A stretch of 64,000 nucleotides of DNA, from positions 404,501 to 468,500 of the forward strand of contig NZ_CP010978.1 of the NCBI RefSeq assembly GCF_000271665.2, given 5' to 3'. Origin of the DNA: Pelosinus fermentans JBW45. Its GTDB lineage: Bacteria; Bacillota; Negativicutes; DSM-13327. Both the position numbers and the translations under genes were made by a program. Below, in pieces: positions 60,911 to 64,000 of this stretch; position 1 is the first letter of the stretch, and the number at the start of each line of letters is the position of its first letter. A model generated the notes under the pieces. It saw only the letters and a list, made by a program, of their open reading frames with translations. It did no database searches and was not told the DNA's origin.

Positions 60911-61732
60911 TTACTGCCAGATTACCTGCAGCGGTTTGCGATCAACGAGCCGTTTGTATGTATATTTAGGATAGCCTACCATAATTCCGCCAGTCACACT
61001 CATGTCCTCTGGCAGTTTTAGGAGGTCGAGCAGCGGTTGATAGCCGGATAAAGCACAGGCTTCAAAAAATCCTGCCCAGCAGGTTCCGAGTTCAATTGTA
61101 GGCGCATATAATTCCGCATATGCTAGAGAGAAATGTGTATTATCCCGTCCCCGAGGCATAAAGTTTTTTGGGGCGATGGCTGCGATTAGACAGGGAGCTC
61201 CTCGCAGAATACCATCATGGCCTGTTTTACGATATTTGTTTACGATTCTCTTGAAGTAGGGTGCCATGGGAGATGCAGTCTTAATGGCTTCTTCCATCCA
61301 ATCGATGGTAGCGGCGGTAATGCCCTTTAGTGTGTCCGGGTTGTTAATTACATAATAGGTGACTCCCTGGGAATTGCCACCAGTCGGTGCCAGCCTGGCT
61401 ACGTTAAGAAGTTGCAGCAGTTTTTCTTTGGGGACGGCTGATGGCTTATAACAGCGAATAGATCGCCTGGAGCGTAGAAAAGTAGCGGCAGTTTTTGCGT
61501 CTAATACGGTAGTGCTTTCCAAGGTAACTTGATTGGAGAGAGGTGCTTTTACATTATTCAGGGCTTCTCGCGGACAGACGGCCACACAATGACCACAGGC
61601 AATACAGGGGTTTCCTGTGTCTTCTGGGCCATGTTTTCCCATTTTGATTACATCTGTGGGACAGACGCTGGCACAGATGCTGCAGCGGATACATTTTTCC
61701 TGGTCGACTTGAATGATGGAGTCCATATTCAT
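60911..61732 (-). CDS. Ferredoxin-nitroreductase fusion
   Basis: A 273-residue protein. The N-terminal part carries two 4Fe-4S binding motifs (CIRCSICASVCPTDVIKMG at about 14-32 and CIACGHCVAVCPREAL at about 42-57). The nitroreductase/FMN domain follows (RSRRSIRCYKPSAVPKEKL, then LARLAPTGGNSQGV-like NVARLAPTGGNSQGV, and SLAYAELYAPTIELGTCWAG). Such fusions occur widely in anaerobes and reduce nitro or enone compounds with ferredoxin-level electrons. AAGGAA precedes ATG 61732. The LysR gene at 62,008 is divergent and probably its regulator. Confidence 0.9.
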   Translation of the reverse strand: MNMDSIIQVDQEKCIRCSICASVCPTDVIKMGKHGPEDTGNPCIACGHCVAVCPREALNNVKAPLSNQVTLESTTVLDAKTAATFLRSRRSIRCYKPSAVPKEKLLQLLNVARLAPTGGNSQGVTYYVINNPDTLKGITAATIDWMEEAIKTASPMAPYFKRIVNKYRKTGHDGILRGAPCLIAAIAPKNFMPRGRDNTHFSLAYAELYAPTIELGTCWAGFFEACALSGYQPLLDLLKLPEDMSVTGGIMVGYPKYTYKRLVDRKPLQVIWQ

Positions 61733-62007
61733 GATTCCTTCTTTCTATCGTTTTTTTACTAAATTCCAGCCTCTTGTTGTTGCAGGCATAATTAGCTTGT
61801 TTCTCTGCTGATGGAATATACATCCGATGAGCCAATGGCCAAAATTTAGCTTATAATTACTATAACATATGATGGAAAACAAGAATATGCGGATTTCGTA
61901 CTGGGTAGACTTTATTTGTATTTTACGATACTATTAAGCTCAAGTTGATCCTATTTAATTCTGGTATATAGTAGGTAGCTGTTAGTTGTGAGAGGAAGTG
62001 ATGTGTT

Positions 62008-62895
62008 TTGGAATTTCGGCAGCTAAAGACTTTTATGAGCATAGTGAAATTAGGGAACTTCTCACAAGCAGCTCAATACTTAGGGTATACGCAATCGAGT
62101 GTAACGACTCATATCCAGCTGTTGGAAAAAGAATTAAATACGATTCTTTTTGAACGATTCGGACACCAGCTGATGCTGACAACGGATGGGGAAAGACTCT
62201 ATGATTATGCAGAAAAGATTACTAAATTGGCCGAGGATGCTAAAAATGAGTTTGACCATTTCGAAATACCCAAGGGACCGATCGTGATTGGCATGCCAGA
62301 GTCATTATGTGTATATTATTTAACGGATTTGCTGCAGGAATATACGCTGCTATATCCAGATGTTCAGTTAAAAGTGAATTTTGGCATAGGCAGTGACTTT
62401 CGAAATCTGCTGCGAAAAAATATGATGGATCTTGCTTTTTTTCATGAGAAACATTCATCCGATATGGATTTGATCAGTACGTTTTTATGGGATGAGCCAA
62501 TGGGGATGCTAGCGTCTCCAGATCATGCTCTTGCTGCTTATCCTAAAGTGCAAATCAAAGATCTAGAGGAGCAGCGACTGATTTTTATGGAGTCGGGAAC
62601 CGCTTATCAAACCGCTTTGGAAGAAGGTTTGGCAAAGGCTGAAATTGTGCCTAAAACCATTTTGGAAATCTGTCATATTCAGACCATTAAGCAGATGGTA
62701 ATCAATAATTTAGGCATCACGGTATTGCCTTTAGCTGCTGTAGCCCAAGAGATAAAAGCGGGTTTATTGGTCGAATTGCCGTGGCAGGGAGTAGAGCTTG
62801 AGACAAATGCGTATTTGGCCTATCATAAGGATAAGTGGCTGTCTCATGGAATACGAGCTTTTATCCGGCTGGTTGAAGAACGATTATTAAAATAG
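62008..62895 (+). CDS. LysR-family transcriptional regulator
   Basis: A 295-residue protein with a TTG start at 62008 (GAGGAAGTG upstream). The helix-turn-helix is MEFRQLKTFMSIVKLGNFSQ with AAQYLGYTQSSVTTHIQLLE after it (1-40). The effector domain follows from about 90 (PIVIGMPESLCVYYL). It is divergent from the ferredoxin-nitroreductase gene with 275 bp between the starts, the classic LysR/target layout. It could also act on the pxp genes that follow 168 bp downstream. Confidence 0.9.
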   Translation: MEFRQLKTFMSIVKLGNFSQAAQYLGYTQSSVTTHIQLLEKELNTILFERFGHQLMLTTDGERLYDYAEKITKLAEDAKNEFDHFEIPKGPIVIGMPESLCVYYLTDLLQEYTLLYPDVQLKVNFGIGSDFRNLLRKNMMDLAFFHEKHSSDMDLISTFLWDEPMGMLASPDHALAAYPKVQIKDLEEQRLIFMESGTAYQTALEEGLAKAEIVPKTILEICHIQTIKQMVINNLGITVLPLAAVAQEIKAGLLVELPWQGVELETNAYLAYHKDKWLSHGIRAFIRLVEERLLK

Positions 62896-63063
62896 AGAGC
62901 AAGTATTGTTTTTCCAATGATCCTATGGTAAAGTATTTAATAATTTAGTGAACGAATAGCGATGGAGCTATAAATGCATGCATTTATGGCTCTCTTTCTT
63001 ATAAGTAAAGAAAGCTTTGTAGGTGAGAAAATATAATTTTCATGAAATGGAGTTGAGCCGAGA

Positions 63064-63807
63064 ATGACTGAGTACATTCATTCGATTCGGATTCTGGTTG
63101 CTGGTGAACATGGGTTGGTAATTGAATTTGGCAGTGTTATTGCGCCTGAAGTCAATCTGCGGGTTCAGCAATTGGCGAGATTGCTCCATTTCGAGCCTAT
63201 TGATGGAGTAATGGAGGTAATTCCTACCTATCGATCTGTAAGTATTTATTTTGATCCTTTAGTGATTACACGTCAGGAACTGTCCAGACAGGTAATTCAC
63301 AAGCTCGGAAGGATTGAGCATCAGGGTGTAGAGGACTTGCTGTCATCTAGAGTAGTGCATGTTCCTGTTTGTTATGGAGGCGTGTTAGGACCTGATTTGG
63401 AATATGTATCACGGTATACAGGTTTGTCGCCTCAGGAAGTGATTTGTATTCACACTTCCAAACCCTATATGATCTATATGTTGGGTTTTATTCCTGGTTT
63501 TCCTTATCTGGGGGGGATGTCCAGCAAGATTGCAGTACCTCGTCAGGAAAGGTCCCGGGAGCGAATTCCAGGAGGATCTGTGGGGATTGGCGGCAATCAA
63601 ACGGGATTTTATCCGATTGAAAGCGCAGGAGAGTGGTGGCTGATTGGACGTACTCCCATAAAAGCCTTTGATCTTACAAGTGATAACCCCTTTTTATTTT
63701 CAGTGGGAGATTATCTGCATTTTGAAGAGATTTCCACTGCTGAGTATTTTGCAATTCGCAGATCCGTAGAAAGAGGGACGTATGTACCTGAGGTTTCTTA
63801 TCTGTAA
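63064..63807 (+). CDS. pxpB: 5-oxoprolinase subunit B (KipI family)
   Basis: A 247-residue protein of the PxpB/KipI family: the N-terminal RILVAGEHGLVIEFG, VIPTYRSVSIYFDP, and the cyclophilin-like C-terminal part HTSKPYMIYMLGFIPGFPYLGG, RIPGGSVGIGGNQTGFYP and WWLIGRTP. With PxpA and PxpC it hydrolyses 5-oxoproline to glutamate using ATP. GGAG lies 12 bp upstream. The pxpC start follows 15 bp after its stop, and pxpA presumably lies beyond the edge. Confidence 0.9.
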   Translation: MTEYIHSIRILVAGEHGLVIEFGSVIAPEVNLRVQQLARLLHFEPIDGVMEVIPTYRSVSIYFDPLVITRQELSRQVIHKLGRIEHQGVEDLLSSRVVHVPVCYGGVLGPDLEYVSRYTGLSPQEVICIHTSKPYMIYMLGFIPGFPYLGGMSSKIAVPRQERSRERIPGGSVGIGGNQTGFYPIESAGEWWLIGRTPIKAFDLTSDNPFLFSVGDYLHFEEISTAEYFAIRRSVERGTYVPEVSYL

Positions 63808-63822
63808 TGGGAGGTGAAGATT

Positions 63823-64000
63823 GTGATTACAACGATAGAGCCTGGTTTGTTTACTACGATTCAGGATCAGGGCCGCTGGGGATTTCAGGCGTATGGTATG
63901 CCCATTTCCGGAGCGATGGACCGATATGCCAGCCAAGTGGCTAATTTGTTGGTGGGCAATCGTCATGATGCGGCTGTGCTGGAAATGACGGGTACAGGAG
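63823..64000 (+). CDS. pxpC: 5-oxoprolinase subunit C (KipA family), cut by window edge
   Basis: A GTG start at 63823 with GGAGGTG 6 bp upstream. The visible 59 residues carry the family opening: ITTIEPGLFTTIQDQGRWG, then YGMPISGAMDRYASQVANLL and AVLEMTGTG. It is the biotin-carboxylase-like/carboxyltransferase-family partner of PxpB. The remainder lies outside the window. Confidence 0.9.
   Translation, partial: MITTIEPGLFTTIQDQGRWGFQAYGMPISGAMDRYASQVANLLVGNRHDAAVLEMTGTG

Noticed and set aside
1-64000. CRISPR array
   Set aside because: The repeats seen are dispersed, longer than CRISPR repeats and not regularly spaced; no cas gene is present.

Overview
The window looks like chromosomal DNA of a diderm Firmicute (class Negativicutes, Sporomusaceae/Pelosinus-like). 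Low-GC Firmicute features (AGGAGG-type ribosome binding sites, TTG/GTG starts, many XRE/MarR regulators, an OpuC-type osmoprotectant transporter, an ECF S-component, YtxH) occur together with outer-membrane proteins: a TonB-dependent receptor and two small secreted beta-barrels ending in F. That combination is the basis for the assignment; the genus is inference. No rRNA, tRNA, CRISPR array or transposase gene was found.

Left part (1-17,900): an accessory, repeat-rich zone of short single-gene units: a SLC13/ArsB-like permease, GNAT, a CD3324-like protein, a methyltransferase, an AraC regulator, MarR with an HXXEE membrane protein and visible operators, DUF6544, flavodoxin/HxlR, CorA, a Bug-type binding protein, an NmrA-like Rossmann protein, a YceG-like/HtrA protease fusion and a small membrane protein. 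Between them lie at least five copies of a ~130 bp repeat, a duplicated ~230 bp repeat, a duplicated ~83 bp repeat and about a dozen copies of a REP-like GGGACA...TGTCCC palindrome.

Defence-like island (17,900-35,300): an SF1 helicase with a small zinc-ribbon gene; then a tightly coupled five-gene operon (21,589-31,662) encoding a CoiA-like zinc protein, a coiled-coil/possible NTPase protein, an unknown protein, a 1,735-residue DEAH helicase with a DUF1998-type Cys cluster, and a D12-class adenine methyltransferase. A stand-alone PD-(D/E)XK nuclease and four XRE regulators with shared operators follow. The operon resembles DISARM/Druantia in its parts but not exactly in its composition. It is the best candidate for an undescribed system.

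Middle (35,500-48,600): a sugar-acid/polyol operon (Zn dehydrogenase, IolC-like kinase, GntP permease, SDR) with base composition unlike its AT-rich neighbours; a Fic gene sitting between two fragments of a decayed ECF S-component gene; an MFS transporter; and a minus-strand operon (O-methyltransferase, TonB receptor, ECF S-component) behind a cobalamin-type riboswitch and a Fur-like box. A divergent MarR gene and a RecD-like helicase follow.

Right part (48,600-64,000): an NtrC-type regulator and a sensor kinase, with two matching sigma-54 promoters and a perfect 15-bp inverted repeat as the likely activator site. Downstream are envelope genes (YtxH, a BamE-like secreted protein, a beta-barrel, a GlsB/YeaQ-type protein). 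Then come a three-gene OpuC-like transporter, a cyclase-family protein, MarR, a second beta-barrel, a QueG-like Fe-S protein, a ferredoxin-nitroreductase, a LysR regulator, and the start of a pxpB-pxpC 5-oxoprolinase cluster that runs off the edge.
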